A stretch of 64,000 nucleotides of DNA, taken from positions 144,741,283 through 144,805,282 of the forward strand of contig CM061921.1 in assembly GCA_031002005.1 (NCBI GenBank). Reading direction: 5' to 3'. This document shows, in pieces, positions 63,425-64,000 of the stretch. Position 1 is the stretch's first letter. Each line of letters opens with the position of its first letter. A program made the translations under genes and the position numbers. Origin of the DNA: Vandiemenella viatica. Its lineage: Eukaryota; Arthropoda; Insecta; Orthoptera; Morabidae. The notes below the pieces were generated by a model that searched no databases, was not told where the DNA came from, and saw only the letters and a list, made by a program, of their open reading frames with translations.

Positions 63425-64000
63425 ACTGAAGAAAATTGATGGCAAAGCTTATCAGTAAATTAGTCTTATACTTATGTTGGCCACTTCACACATATTTAGA
63501 TCTGTGTTAACAGTTCTTAGATACCAACTTTATGTTTTGTGATTGCACTCAGAAAATATATTGTGCTGTTAAATTACGATTTAGTTAAATCTTTATTCAT
63601 AAAAAAAATACACATTACCATTCATTTACCTCACCTCAGTAATAGTGGAAAATAAAATCACAAGGACTCAGTGATAACTTTTTTGGTTTTGACGCTTGAG
63701 CCAGATCACACAAACACTCTGTCTTTTCTCTATCAGACTTAAAAATTGTGTACTTTTATAAGGTTAAACCGTAGTTGGCAGATATAAACCTATTCTTTTC
63801 TCCGTCTACTCTATCATTGTAAGAATTGTGTGGCTCATCATTGTAACAGTGCATATATTTTTCTACGCCAGCCTGAAATTGTGATACTAAAATCAAATAT
63901 AAATGTTGTATCAGGCAAATCATTCCTATTTCTTGTAATTCTGGTATTTCCTGACCAATACACATTCTCATTTCAATAAAATACAGTTTCAAAATGCACC
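63425..64000. other. Right edge of the window
   Basis: No assigned feature. A minus-strand frame at 63992-63756 (FQAGVEKYMHCYNDEPHNSY) is open for 78 codons and lies upstream of the 63.1-kb candidate exon on the same strand. It could be part of the same unknown gene, but no splice pair is convincing. Confidence 0.25.

Overview
This is a window of animal, almost certainly insect, nuclear DNA: AT-rich, dense in transposable elements (TEs), and with a protein gene split by very large introns. The TE mix (Tc1/mariner, hAT, PIF/Harbinger-like MITEs, BEL/Pao, R1/LOA- and I-type LINEs, and a tRNA-derived SINE reading GGTTCGAATCC...CCAAATCACTCCAGGC) resembles what is known from large-genome polyneopterans such as locusts. 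That placement is inference.

The only host gene I can name is on the + strand: a carnosine N-methyltransferase (CARNMT1-like, N2227 family). Exon 1 with the start codon is at 12880-12941 (ends in phase 2). Exon 2 is at 50494-50686 (starts by completing that codon). Intron 1 is therefore about 37.55 kb and intron 2 runs past the right edge (>13.3 kb). Nearly everything else is TE debris upstream of the gene or inside these introns. Two coding-like, phase-compatible minus-strand segments (63092-63292 and 38987-39185) may be exons of a second, unidentified gene.

Layout. 1-12 kb, upstream: piggyBac-like remnant; minus-strand LINE RT split by a Tc1 element (2076-3489); minus-strand BEL/Pao remains (gag 10.2-11.3 kb, pol 4.1-5.3 kb) separated by an R1/LOA-type LINE (6.6-10.1 kb). 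12.9-13 kb: CARNMT1 exon 1 with a TATCGATA (DRE-type) motif over the start codon. 13.4-16.6 kb: large inverted repeat and related MITEs sharing a GGTCCAGGCTGTATTACA motif. 17.0-21.8 kb: I-type LINE copy A, internally deleted and carrying a Harbinger-like insert. 22.4-23.7 kb: mariner. 26.9-28.3 kb: LINE RT. 28.5-29.5 kb: SINE-in-SINE and a C-rich MITE. 30.55-30.87 kb: foldback hairpin element. 35.2-37.9 kb: MITE and I-type LINE copy B (lacks ORF2, doubled 3' UTR). 39.4-43.4 kb: hAT element with a mariner and a SINE nested inside. 44.4-45.3 kb: head-to-head foldback mariner. 45.3-46.0 kb: LINE 3' end. 48.9-49.7 kb: short TIR element keeping only a helix-turn-helix domain. 50.5 kb: exon 2. 51.4-53.0 kb: decayed hAT with perfect 8-bp TSD. 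53-58 kb: SINEs and LINE pieces. 60.8-62.6 kb: repeat with two tandem modules, each bearing a tRNA-like sequence.

All TE reading frames seen are interrupted, so the region is a fossil record of insertions. Nesting order can be read from target-site duplications (TSDs) for at least eight events.
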